Assembly: GCF_000721705.1 (NCBI RefSeq)
Contig: NZ_JOJL01000013.1
Span: forward strand, 248,001-312,000
DNA: 64,000 nucleotides
Direction of reading: 5' to 3'
From: Actinoplanes subtropicus
GTDB lineage: Bacteria; Actinomycetota; Actinomycetes; Mycobacteriales; Micromonosporaceae
In this document: piece by piece, positions 27,309 through 36,500 of the stretch
Layout of the letters: each line of letters opens with the position of its first letter
Numbering within the stretch: the first letter of the stretch is position 1
Program-made: the position numbers and the translations under genes
Notes under the pieces: generated by a model
Databases searched by the model: none
Told to the model about the DNA's origin: nothing
Seen by the model: only the letters and a program-made list of their open reading frames with translations

Positions 27309-28352
27309 ATGAACATCGAAATGCGATTTCCGACGCTGATTTCCACGGCCATTCTGGCCACCGCCGGCATGGTCGCCGCGCTCGGGTCACCGGCGAGTGC
27401 GCACGACGGGCACTCGCCCGCGCCCGGCACGGACCCGAGCGCCATGGCCGGGATGGCCGGCATGGACCACGGCGCCATGGCCGGGATGGGGACCGCCACG
27501 ACGGCCCCGGCCCAGCCGAGCCTGTCCGCGGACGTCAACCGTTCCCGGCAGCGCGCCCACTACTTCGCCGCCGCGATGACCGGCAAGCAGGAGGTGCCGG
27601 TCGCGGGCGGCCCGGCGGTCGGTGACCCGGACGGCAGCGCGCTCGGCCTGATCCGCATCCAGGGCGACCGGGTGACCTTCTTCGCCAGCTGGAAGAACCA
27701 GCGGGCGGCCACGCTCTTCCACATCCACGAGGGCCCGCGCGGCAAGAACGGCCCGGTCAAGGTCGGCCTGCTGACGACCGCCCTGCCCGACACGGTCACC
27801 TCGGTGGCCGGCGTGACCACCATCGCCGACGCCACGGTGGCGGACGCCATCGTCGCCCGGCCGGGCAACTTCTACCTGAACCTGCACACCGCCGAGTTCC
27901 CCGGCGGCGCGGCCCGCGGCCAGCTCTACCCGGTCCGCGGCGGCCAGTTGCTCGCGCTGCTCAAGGGCGGCAGGTTCGAGGCCTTCATGTCCGGCGACCA
28001 GGAGGTGCCGGTCGCCGGCGGCCCGGCGGTCGGTGACCCGGACGGCCGGGCGGCCGGCTTCGTCTCCGCGCGCAACGGCTCCCTGACCTACTCCTTCGCC
28101 TGGGCGAAGATCTCCGAGCCGACGCTCGGCCACATCCACCGCGGGGTCAAGGGCGTCAACGGCGCCGTGGTGCTCCCGCTCTTCGGCACCCCGATGCCCG
28201 AGGGCGTGGTGGCGGTCTCCGGCACGGTTCCGCAGGTCGACCCCGGCCTGCTGACCGAGATCAAGCACGACCCCCGCGGCTTCTACCTCAACCTGCACAC
28301 CAAGGAGGACCCGGGCGGCGCCGTCCGCGGCCAGCTCTTCGCGCGACGGTGA
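27309..28352 (+). CDS. Secreted protein with two CHRD domains
   Basis: 347 residues from ATG 27309 (ATG 27321 also fits). Signal peptide to about 36 (SPASA), then a Met/His-rich segment (MAGMAGMDHGAMAGM) that may bind copper. Two CHRD domains follow (about 85-210 and 220-347). Each has AMTGKQEVPV or FMSGDQEVPV at its start, an HIHEGPRG or HIHRGVKG loop and a YLNLHT-GGAxRGQL end. CHRD domains are structural or interaction modules of unknown chemistry. Confidence 0.88.
   Translation: MNIEMRFPTLISTAILATAGMVAALGSPASAHDGHSPAPGTDPSAMAGMAGMDHGAMAGMGTATTAPAQPSLSADVNRSRQRAHYFAAAMTGKQEVPVAGGPAVGDPDGSALGLIRIQGDRVTFFASWKNQRAATLFHIHEGPRGKNGPVKVGLLTTALPDTVTSVAGVTTIADATVADAIVARPGNFYLNLHTAEFPGGAARGQLYPVRGGQLLALLKGGRFEAFMSGDQEVPVAGGPAVGDPDGRAAGFVSARNGSLTYSFAWAKISEPTLGHIHRGVKGVNGAVVLPLFGTPMPEGVVAVSGTVPQVDPGLLTEIKHDPRGFYLNLHTKEDPGGAVRGQLFARR
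27588..28046 (+). repeat. Near-identical 48-bp direct repeat inside the CHRD gene
   Basis: Bases 27588-27635 and 27999-28046 differ at a single position. Both encode the start of a CHRD domain (QEVPVAGGPAVGDPDG). The rest of the two domains is much less alike, so either recent gene conversion or strong local constraint keeps this block uniform. Confidence 0.85.
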
Positions 28353-28421
28353 GAGCGTTCGTAACAAGCCGGTAGCGCCCTCTTCACGCGGGCCGAGTTA
28401 TCGATGACAATTCCCTGCGGA

Positions 28422-28435
28422 TGTGACCGGTCACA
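28422..28435. promoter_or_regulatory. Perfect 14-bp palindrome upstream of the glycoside hydrolase gene
   Basis: TGTGACCGGTCACA ends 23 bases before the ATG at 28459. GTG-N6-CAC is the spacing of actinobacterial Crp half-sites, and the position would also suit a repressor operator. No regulator gene adjoins, so the binding protein is unassigned. Confidence 0.5.
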
Positions 28436-28458
28436 CGAGAGTGCCGCAGGGAGAACCG

Positions 28459-31152
28459 ATGAGACATGTTGTGAGGCTTGTAGCGATGGTGGCGGCCGGG
28501 ATCCTGGTCGCCACCATCGCCTCGGCATTGCCGGCCGGCGCCGCCGCGGCCACCGACCCGCTGGGCGTCGACTTCGCGCAGACCACCGGCGCGTTCCGGG
28601 GCGGCGCCACCGGCACCCTCTACGGGCTCGGCGACGACGGGGCGCCCACCCAGGCGCTGATCGACGGCGCGCACCTCACCAACACCTCGCAGAAGGCCCC
28701 GTACGGCACCCAGCACCCCAGCGGCGACGCGCTCAAGGTCGAGAACGGGTTCTTCCACAAGTACGGCAAGGACATGTACATCTACGTCCAGGACTACTAC
28801 CCGGACTGGGCGTACAACGGCGGCAAGCGGCCCGGCGACACCCGCACGTACAACCAGGCCGACGGCACCTACACGGCGCAGCCGAACGGCGTCTGGGACT
28901 ACCTGGAGGTCGTGCAGTTCGTCGCCGAGGCGGTCGCCACCCGCTCGGCGCACCCGGAGAACTACGTCTTCATCCCGTTCAACGAGCCCGACGGCGGCAA
29001 CTGGTACCCGGATTGGGCCAGCCGGAAAGACCAGTTCCTCGCCGACTGGAGCGCCGCCTACCAGACGATCCAGGCGGTGTACGCCCGGCACGGCCTCGGC
29101 CACGCGCGGATCGGCGGCCCCGGCGACACCCACTGGCAGCCGGAACGCTCCGCCGACATCCTCACCTACGCCAAGGCCAACCACGTACTGCCGGACGTGT
29201 TCATCTGGCACGAGCTCGGCATCGACAACCTGAGCACGTTCCGCTCGCACGTCACCGCGTACCGGAAGCTGGAGAAGGACCTCGGCGTCGGCCCGATCCC
29301 GGTCAACATCACCGAGTTCGGCATGCTGCGCGACATGGGCACCCCCGGCCAGCTCGTGCAGTGGCTGTCGATCATGGAGGACCTGAAGGTCGACGGGCAG
29401 ACCGCGTACTGGAACTACGCCGGCAACTTCAGCGACAACAGCGCCCGCGCCAACGCGGCCAACGCCGGTTGGTGGATGTTCAAGTGGTACGGCGACCTGG
29501 CCGGCAGCCGCACGGTGCGGGTCACCCCGCCGGCCCTCGACACGGTCGACTCCCTGCAGGGCATCGCGGCCGTCGACGCGCGCAACAAGCGGGCCACCGT
29601 CCTCTACGGCGGCGGCAGCAAGCCGGTGACCCTGCAACTGTCCGGGCTCGACCGCCGCACCTTCGGCAACCGGGTCGACGTCGAGGTCCGCCAGGTCACC
29701 CTCTCCGGCGCCGAGGGCGTTTCCGGTACGCCGCCGGTGGTCAAGGTGCTGCGCGGGATCCCGCTGGGTCGCGGGCCGATCACCTTCGACGTGCCGACCT
29801 ACGACCGGTACGCCGCGTACCAGGTCATCATCACTCCCCAGCAGGACCGGGAGCTGACCGCGAACGCCGTGTGGTCGACCAGCATCGAGGCCGAGCAGAC
29901 CGCGCTGACCGACGCCACCGTCTACTACCAGGACCCGCAGGGCGGCGGCGGCTGGAAGTTCCTCGCCTCCGGCAGCAACGACGTCGGCTCGTTCAACCGG
30001 CCCACCTCCAAGGCGGACTGGACGGTGACCGTCCCCCGCACCGGCCAGTACCGGTTCCAGGTGATCGGCGGCACACCGGGCACGCCCGGCCGGCACGCGC
30101 TGTTCGTCGACGGCGTCGACACGGCCACCGTGCAGTACCGGGCCGACCTTGCGCTGACCTCGTACCAGAAGTGGCAGTACCGGGGCAGCGCCGAGGTGAC
30201 CGTCGCGCTGACCGCCGGGCAGCACGTGCTGTCGCTGCGGGCTTCGCGGGACGGAACCACCGTGCTGCCGAACTCCGACATCACGCTCGACAAGTTCCTG
30301 CTGACCGACGTCACCGACGGGGAGCCGACCGCGTACCCGGCCCCGACGCTGCGCTACTCCGGCGGCGCGCACGTCACCTACGACGTGCCGCTCGCCCGGG
30401 GCTATGCCGCGATCCGCGGTGGTGGGCAGGCCGAGGCGTACGTCCAGGCCTGGGACACCGGCTATTACGACCTGAGCCTCGATTACCGCAGCTTCTCGGC
30501 CACGGCGGCCGATGTCACCGTCAATGGGCGTACGGTCGCCAAGGTCTCCGCGAACCGGGGCGGCTCCTGGCGCTCGACCGTGCGGGTGCATCTGAGCCAG
30601 GGCATCAACGAGATCGAGGTCGGCTCCGCGCGCGGCCTGCTGCTGCAACAGCTGACCACCCGGCGGGCCGCCGCATCGGACGGCGCCGCGACGACCATCG
30701 AGGCGGAGGACACCCTTCGCCAGGGCGCCACGGTCGTCACCACCTACCCCGACGCGTCCGGCAGCAACGCCTCCGGCGGCCGGGGAATCGGCTTCGTCGG
30801 CAACGGCGCGGCCAACACGTTCACGGTGCCCCGCGGCCCCGGCTTCGACCAGCCCGGCCTGTACGACATCGCGGTCAGCTACGCCAACGCCGAACTGGTC
30901 GGCGCCCACCCGTACAACCCCCAGGTCGTCGACCGCCGCCTGGAGGTCACCGAAACCGGCGGCGGCTCCGCGTACGGCTACTTCCGGTACACGTACGCGT
31001 GGAACAGCTTCCTCGAACGCACGATCCCGATCACACTGACCACCACCGGCGGCTCCCTGGTCTTCGGCAACCCGACCGCCTACGCCCCCGACATCGACAA
31101 GATCACGATCGCCCCGGCGGTCGTGGGAACGCCGACGACCGTGCGCCGCTGA
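28459..31152 (+). CDS. Large secreted glycoside hydrolase (clan GH-A-like) with CBM35-like modules
   Basis: 897 residues from ATG 28459 with AGGGAG 6 bases upstream. Signal peptide to about residue 32 (AGAAAA). The catalytic barrel has FIPFNEPDGGNW, with Glu near 176 as the probable acid/base, and PVNITEFGM, with Glu near 286 as the probable nucleophile. This is the GH-A arrangement, closest to GH39/GH5-like enzymes. After the barrel come a beta-sandwich (about 350-460) and two CBM6/35-like modules that start with SIEAEQTALTDA (about 475-620) and TIEAEDTLRQGA (about 745-895). The substrate is probably a plant cell-wall polysaccharide (inferred). A palindromic operator sits just upstream. Confidence 0.78.
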   Translation: MRHVVRLVAMVAAGILVATIASALPAGAAAATDPLGVDFAQTTGAFRGGATGTLYGLGDDGAPTQALIDGAHLTNTSQKAPYGTQHPSGDALKVENGFFHKYGKDMYIYVQDYYPDWAYNGGKRPGDTRTYNQADGTYTAQPNGVWDYLEVVQFVAEAVATRSAHPENYVFIPFNEPDGGNWYPDWASRKDQFLADWSAAYQTIQAVYARHGLGHARIGGPGDTHWQPERSADILTYAKANHVLPDVFIWHELGIDNLSTFRSHVTAYRKLEKDLGVGPIPVNITEFGMLRDMGTPGQLVQWLSIMEDLKVDGQTAYWNYAGNFSDNSARANAANAGWWMFKWYGDLAGSRTVRVTPPALDTVDSLQGIAAVDARNKRATVLYGGGSKPVTLQLSGLDRRTFGNRVDVEVRQVTLSGAEGVSGTPPVVKVLRGIPLGRGPITFDVPTYDRYAAYQVIITPQQDRELTANAVWSTSIEAEQTALTDATVYYQDPQGGGGWKFLASGSNDVGSFNRPTSKADWTVTVPRTGQYRFQVIGGTPGTPGRHALFVDGVDTATVQYRADLALTSYQKWQYRGSAEVTVALTAGQHVLSLRASRDGTTVLPNSDITLDKFLLTDVTDGEPTAYPAPTLRYSGGAHVTYDVPLARGYAAIRGGGQAEAYVQAWDTGYYDLSLDYRSFSATAADVTVNGRTVAKVSANRGGSWRSTVRVHLSQGINEIEVGSARGLLLQQLTTRRAAASDGAATTIEAEDTLRQGATVVTTYPDASGSNASGGRGIGFVGNGAANTFTVPRGPGFDQPGLYDIAVSYANAELVGAHPYNPQVVDRRLEVTETGGGSAYGYFRYTYAWNSFLERTIPITLTTTGGSLVFGNPTAYAPDIDKITIAPAVVGTPTTVRR

Positions 31153-31160
31153 ACCCCGGA

Positions 31161-31189
31161 TGCCCGGCGCCGCACCCCGGCGCCGGGCA
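31161..31189. terminator. Bidirectional terminator hairpin
   Basis: A perfect 12-bp stem (TGCCCGGCGCCG and its complement) with a 5-base loop lies in the 71-base gap between convergent genes. No U-tract follows, as is usual in high-GC actinobacteria. Confidence 0.75.
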
Positions 31190-31223
31190 CGCTCAGAGCG
31201 TGACGCAGGTCCACAATTTGCGA

Positions 31224-33545
31224 TTACGACAGTGACGACGGCTTGATCCGATCCCGTACGTCGGTGAGATATCCATGGCTTCGCGCCGTGTCCGGGTGCG
31301 CCGGGCCGAGCACCTGCCGGCGCAGGTCGTACACGGTCCGGTGCTCCCGCTCCGCCTCCTCGAGCCGGTTCATCCGGCTCAGCACGATCGCCAGGTTGCT
31401 GCGCGTCGTCAGCGCGTCGGGGTGCTCGGGTTGCCACAGGCCCTCCTGCGCCGCCAGCACCAGGCGATACTCGGCCTCGGCCGACGCGAGGTCGCCGCGC
31501 CGGGTCAGGACGTTGGCGAGGCCGCTCCGGGCGCGGAGCGCGTCGGTCTCGTACCCGCTCAGCCGTTGGTATTCCCGCACGGTCCGGCGCGCCTCGTCCT
31601 CGGCATCGCCGAGCCGCCCGAGCCCGACCAGGGCGGTGACCCGGTGGTGGCGGATGCGCAGCAGTTCGGGCCGGCTCGCCGGCCGGCTGCCGGCGCCGGC
31701 CAGGGCCTCGTCGCAGACCAGCAGGGCCTCGGCGAACGACTCGATCCCGAGCAGCGCCGCGGCGTGGTTGTTCTGGCTGCGCAGCGTCTCCACATCGCCG
31801 GGTCCGGCGAGGCGTCGGCGGACCGCGGCAACGTACCGGTGGGTGCGCTCCGCCGCGTTGCGCCGGCCGAGGCCGTACGTCGCGTTGGCGACATCGTTGT
31901 GCAGCCGCAGCGTGGCCGCGTGGGTCAGGCCGAGCCGCCGCAGGACGTACCGTCGGCCGGTCCGCGCCACCCAGTGGCTGTCGGCGTACCGTCCGCCGAC
32001 GAACAGCGCCCGGGCCGTGCGGTGGGCCGCCTCGGCGAGGCGCCGGAGGCGACGCCGGTGCGGCCCGGCCGCATCCGGTCCGGAGCGGCGCAGCACCTCG
32101 ATGACGTGCGGTGCGATCGCCGCCCACCACATCAGCTCGCCGGGGTCTTCCGGATCGTGGCGCCGCGCTGCCGCCGAGACCAGGTGGACGGTCGTCGCCG
32201 TCACGCGGGCCCACACCCGCGGCCGGCCCTCGGCGATCGACCGGTTGGTCTGCACGACCATCGGATGCGCGACGACACAGAGCAGCTCCCGATCGTGCGA
32301 ATCGGTGGAGCGCTGCAGGGCGAGCAGGCCGACTTCCACCAGGTCGCGCAGCGTCCGGGAGTGGGCGACCGCGCCGTATCCGACTCGGCCGATCCTCAGT
32401 GGCCGCACCCTCGTCCGGAAGAGCCGGGTACCGCGCACCGCGGGCCACTCGAGCAGGTCGGCCGGAAGCGGAGCCGGCGCGAATCCGCCGACGAGCCGCA
32501 TCACGGTTCGCGCGTGCACCCGGCCGCGGCGCGCGAGCAGGTCGAGCGACAGCTCGCACGTTGCCATGACCGTGTTGCCACGTCCGCCGGCGGTGGCCGG
32601 GTCGTCCATGAACTCGGGGAACCGGTCGTACAGTGCGGCACGGTACGCGTCGAACGTCGTGGTGGCGGTCAGCGGTGCGGACGCCGAATTGAGGAACCGT
32701 CCCGCGGTGACCAGCGCGAGCGGCAACCGGCCGAGCACGCCCGCGAGTGCCTCCGCCTGTTCGGCGTCGCCGGCGTCCGGGCCGGCCACATCGACGAGGA
32801 TCTGCCCGGCGACTTCCCGGCTCAGCTCCTCGATGCGGTGCACGGTGGCGCGCTCGCCCCACGCGTCGTCCGCGCCGATCCGCGTCGTGACCAGGACCAG
32901 ACCGTGCTCGGATCCGTTGAGCGCACCGGACTCCCGCAACGGCCCGGGCTGCTCGGCGTCGTCGATCACGAGCAGCCAGCCGCCGGCGAGCGCGTCGAGG
33001 TGCCGGCGAATCACCGGGATCAGCGCGGCCGGGCCGGCCGCACCGGCACTCTCGTCGATGCCGAGATCGACGGCGAGGCCGGCCAGCGACGAGGCCAGGG
33101 CCTCCGGGTTGCGCGCATCCAGCCACCAAGCGCGCGACCCGGAGGCGACGGTCCGGTCGGCGACCGCGAGCGCGATGGCGGTCTTGCCGCATCCGCCCAG
33201 GCCGGCGAGAACGTGGGCGCGCCCGTCCGGCGCCCGCACCAGGCCGGTGAGTTCCCCGGTCAGCTCGTCCCGGCCCCGCACGGCCCGGGGCAGCAGGTCC
33301 CGCGGCGGCTCGGCCGAGGAGATGGCGGGGGCGTTCGCGATGGTCTCGAGGTCCGTGGCGCCGGCGCCCTGGAGGTGGGCCGACCACACCGCGGCGGCGG
33401 TGGAGGCCCCGCCCACGGCGATCAGGCCGACGACGCCGATCGGGCTCCAGTGGGAGGTCACGACGTTGGTGACGATACCGGCGACAAAGGGAACGGCGGT
33501 CGTCAACGCCACCGCCACCAGAAGCCGCGGATCCGGCTGCTTCAT
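31224..33545 (-). CDS. Membrane-anchored STAND (NB-ARC-like) NTPase with C-terminal TPRs
   Basis: 773 residues from ATG 33545. Two N-terminal hydrophobic helices (about 8-30 and 35-55) tether the protein. The NTPase has P-loop GLGGCGKT (115-122), Walker B WLLVIDDAEQ (about 190-199), sensor strand GLVLVTTR and the LPLALVTAGRF motif. A winged-helix-like and helical stretch follows, then TPR repeats (about 560-760; NLAIVLSRMNRLEEAEREHR is typical). STAND proteins oligomerise when a sensor domain detects a ligand. It is the last gene of the seven-gene operon and overlaps the Lon/WD40 gene by 4 bases (ATGA), so stoichiometric expression is likely. Confidence 0.88.
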   Translation of the reverse strand: MKQPDPRLLVAVALTTAVPFVAGIVTNVVTSHWSPIGVVGLIAVGGASTAAAVWSAHLQGAGATDLETIANAPAISSAEPPRDLLPRAVRGRDELTGELTGLVRAPDGRAHVLAGLGGCGKTAIALAVADRTVASGSRAWWLDARNPEALASSLAGLAVDLGIDESAGAAGPAALIPVIRRHLDALAGGWLLVIDDAEQPGPLRESGALNGSEHGLVLVTTRIGADDAWGERATVHRIEELSREVAGQILVDVAGPDAGDAEQAEALAGVLGRLPLALVTAGRFLNSASAPLTATTTFDAYRAALYDRFPEFMDDPATAGGRGNTVMATCELSLDLLARRGRVHARTVMRLVGGFAPAPLPADLLEWPAVRGTRLFRTRVRPLRIGRVGYGAVAHSRTLRDLVEVGLLALQRSTDSHDRELLCVVAHPMVVQTNRSIAEGRPRVWARVTATTVHLVSAAARRHDPEDPGELMWWAAIAPHVIEVLRRSGPDAAGPHRRRLRRLAEAAHRTARALFVGGRYADSHWVARTGRRYVLRRLGLTHAATLRLHNDVANATYGLGRRNAAERTHRYVAAVRRRLAGPGDVETLRSQNNHAAALLGIESFAEALLVCDEALAGAGSRPASRPELLRIRHHRVTALVGLGRLGDAEDEARRTVREYQRLSGYETDALRARSGLANVLTRRGDLASAEAEYRLVLAAQEGLWQPEHPDALTTRSNLAIVLSRMNRLEEAEREHRTVYDLRRQVLGPAHPDTARSHGYLTDVRDRIKPSSLS

Positions 33546-36500
33546 GCGCAACCATCCACATAGGGCAACACCCTGGTCGGATCGTGCGCCCAATCGTCCG
33601 GCGACAGCGCCCTTCCGACGCGATCGCACGCGGCTCGGCGTGGGTCCGCGGTGATGGCACTGAGCGCCGACACGTCCCAGAGGATGCCGAGCCGGTCCGC
33701 ACCACCGGTCAATACGGTGCCGCCGTCGCCACCGAAGGCGACGGAGAGGACGGGGGCGGTGTGCCCGGTGAGGACGGAGATCAGGCTCGGGTTGTACGGA
33801 TCGGCGATGCTCCAGATGTCGACGGTGCTGTCCTGGCTCGCGACGGCCAGCATCGTGCCGTCCTCGTTGTAGGCGACGGCCGTGACCGGCCCGACGTGTT
33901 CGGTCAGCGTCCGGACCGGCTTCGGTGTCGCGGTGCCGTCGAGCTCGTACTGGCCCGGAGCCGGGTCGCGTTCACCGGCGCGGACGAGCACCGTGCTCCG
34001 CGGGTTGACGGCCAACGCCACCGGCCGCCCGTCGGCCGCCGGAAGCGAGCCGGCCGGACGCGGATGCCGTGGATCCGCCAGGCTCCAGATCGCGGCGGCA
34101 CCGCCCTCGGTGCCGATCGCGACGAACTTCCCGAACCGGTCGAGGGCGATCCGGGTTGCCGCCTGGTGACCGACGGAGAACGCCGTCACCTCGCGCCACT
34201 GGGTCGGGTCGGAGAGATCGAACAGTGTCACGCGGCCGTCCTGGGCTCCCGCGGCCAGGAGCCGGCCGTCCGCCGACAGGTCGAACGTGCGGACGGGTGA
34301 CGAGCTCGCTTGGGCCCAGACCTTCCTCGGCGCGGCGGGGCGGCTCAGATCCCACCCGGTGACGACCCCGCCCGTATCGGCGGTCACCGCCAGGGCGGGA
34401 TCGGCCCGCAGCGCGACCTGGATGATGTCGCCGTGGTCCGGGTGCAGGCCACCGACCCGCCGGGGCCGGCCCGGGTCGGTCAGATCCCACAGCTCCGCGG
34501 CGCCGTCCGCGACGGTGGCGGCCAGGCCGCCCGTGCCCGGCGCGCCGACCTGGCTGACCGGCCCGGTGAAGCCCGTCAGGTCCGCCATGCGGCTGTACCG
34601 GGGCGGGTCGCCGATCGGCCAGAAACGCAGGCCGCCGTCCGCGCCGCCGACGATGGCCGTCGCGCCGTCCTCCGTCAACGCGACCGATGTCACGACGTCC
34701 GGCAGGTGCGTCAGCATCGCGGCCGGCGCGTAGTCGCGGCGAATGCCGGACCATCGCCAGATCACCGCGCTGTTGTCGTCGCCGCCGACGATCACGGTCT
34801 TTCCGTCGGCGAGCACGGCAACCGCGCGTGAGGTTCCCGTCCGGCCGTCGATCCGCAACGGGAACTCCACCCCGGACTCGGCGCGCGGCCGCTCCAGCCG
34901 GGCGACGCCGTTCGCCTCGCCCACCAGGGCAGTCCAACCGTCGGAGGTGAGCGCGGCCGCGTACGCCGGGACGTGCGTGCGCCAAACCGGGGTGCGAGAC
35001 GCCGGATCGAGCCTCGGCGTGTAGGTCAGCCGGTACAGCGCCGCTCCCCCGTCGGCGGCGACCAGAGCGGCGCCGCCGGTGTAGTCGAGGGCGACGGCGT
35101 GCACGCCGCGAACCCCGTGGGCGAGCGCACCGAGCGGCTTCGGGCCGGCCCGGTCCTCGACGTTCCACAGCGCGATCGTGCCGTCGGCGCACACCACCAG
35201 CGCGATGGCCGCGAACCGGGTCATCGTGACGAGTTCCGGCGATATGCAGGGTCGCCAGGCCAACGTCATCCTCGGCTGGGTGGGCACGGTCGTGTCCCAG
35301 ATCTTGACGGCACCGCCGTCCTCACCGGGTGCCGCGACGAGCACCGTCTTCCCGTAGTTGCCGATCGTCGCGCCGGTTGCGGGATCGCCGGGAATCGTCC
35401 GGTTGCGGTCGTACGTCCACAGGTCGGCGACCTGCGCCGGACGGTAGGGATCGTGGAGGTCCCACAGGGCCGCGCCGCGATCGTTCGCGGTCATCGCAGT
35501 CATCGCGGTGGTCCCGGCGCCGTCGCTCACCGCGTACACCGCGCTGTCGCCGGTGCCGCGGGTGACGGCGGCGTGGCCGGCCGTCAGTTGGTCGATCAGC
35601 GCGGATCGTGTCTGGGCGGTGTTCTCGATGTCGGCGGCGGCGAGACTCAGCCGGATCGCGGTGGTCGGGTCGTCCTCCCGGATCTCGTTGGACCGTGCCA
35701 GGAGTTGCTGGGCCACATTCATGCGCTCCTGGGCGTCCCGCTGCTGTGTCGCGGAGTTCAGCAACTGCGCCGTGACCGCGATCCCCGCGACGAGCACCGC
35801 GGCGGCGGCAGCGGCGGCCACGCGGCGCGGGACCCAGCGCCGGACTCGTTGGCGTGCTTGGCGAACGGTCGCCACGGGTACGACGTTCCGATCGGCGTCG
35901 CGGCCCCTGGGGAAGTTGTCCGCGGGCGCGAGAACACGCCATCCGCGGCGGTCGGCGGCCTCGAGCTTGCCGGTGAGGCCGCCCACCTTCAGGATTCGGC
36001 CGCGCGTCGTCACGGCTCCGGTGACCGCGCATTCCGTACGGAAGGCCCCGAGCAGCCGGATCGGCCGCAGGCCGTACACCCATCGCCGTTCGACGACCTC
36101 GCACAGCGCGACGGCGAACGCGGCGCCCAGCGAACTGCCCATGATCGGTGTGGCTCGGTCCCCCTCCTGGCTGACGCTCCACAGCACGCACGGCGGCGCC
36201 GCCGTGCCGCGGGTGGCGTAGGCCCACGCTTCGGCGATGGAGCGCTGGAACGCGGTGTCGGCATAGACGAAGCCCATCGTCGCCGGGTCGGGGAACAGTC
36301 CCGGGGGACCGCCCGGCAGGCGCCGGACCTCGAGGCTGCCGGTCCGGCCGGTCCGATCGGCCGAGGTGTTGTCGAACAGCAGCCGGATTCCGCTGTGCCG
36401 GCCGCCCGGGTGCGCCGACCCCGCCATGAGGCTCGCGGCCAGATCGGCGAACGCCGTGCCGGCCGTGCCGGCGGGCCCCGATGGCTCGGGCCGGAGAACT

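Noticed and set aside
28404..31235. A 943-codon plus-strand frame parallel to the glycoside hydrolase gene
   Set aside because: It is the shifted frame of the same gene, Arg/Pro/Gly-rich and without recognisable motifs, whereas the chosen frame has a signal peptide and catalytic motifs.
28384..33705. A 1773-codon open frame on the minus strand spanning the glycoside hydrolase and STAND genes
   Set aside because: It is antisense to one real gene and out of frame with another. Its composition is Arg/Gly/Val-rich without domains, as expected from GC-driven loss of stop codons.
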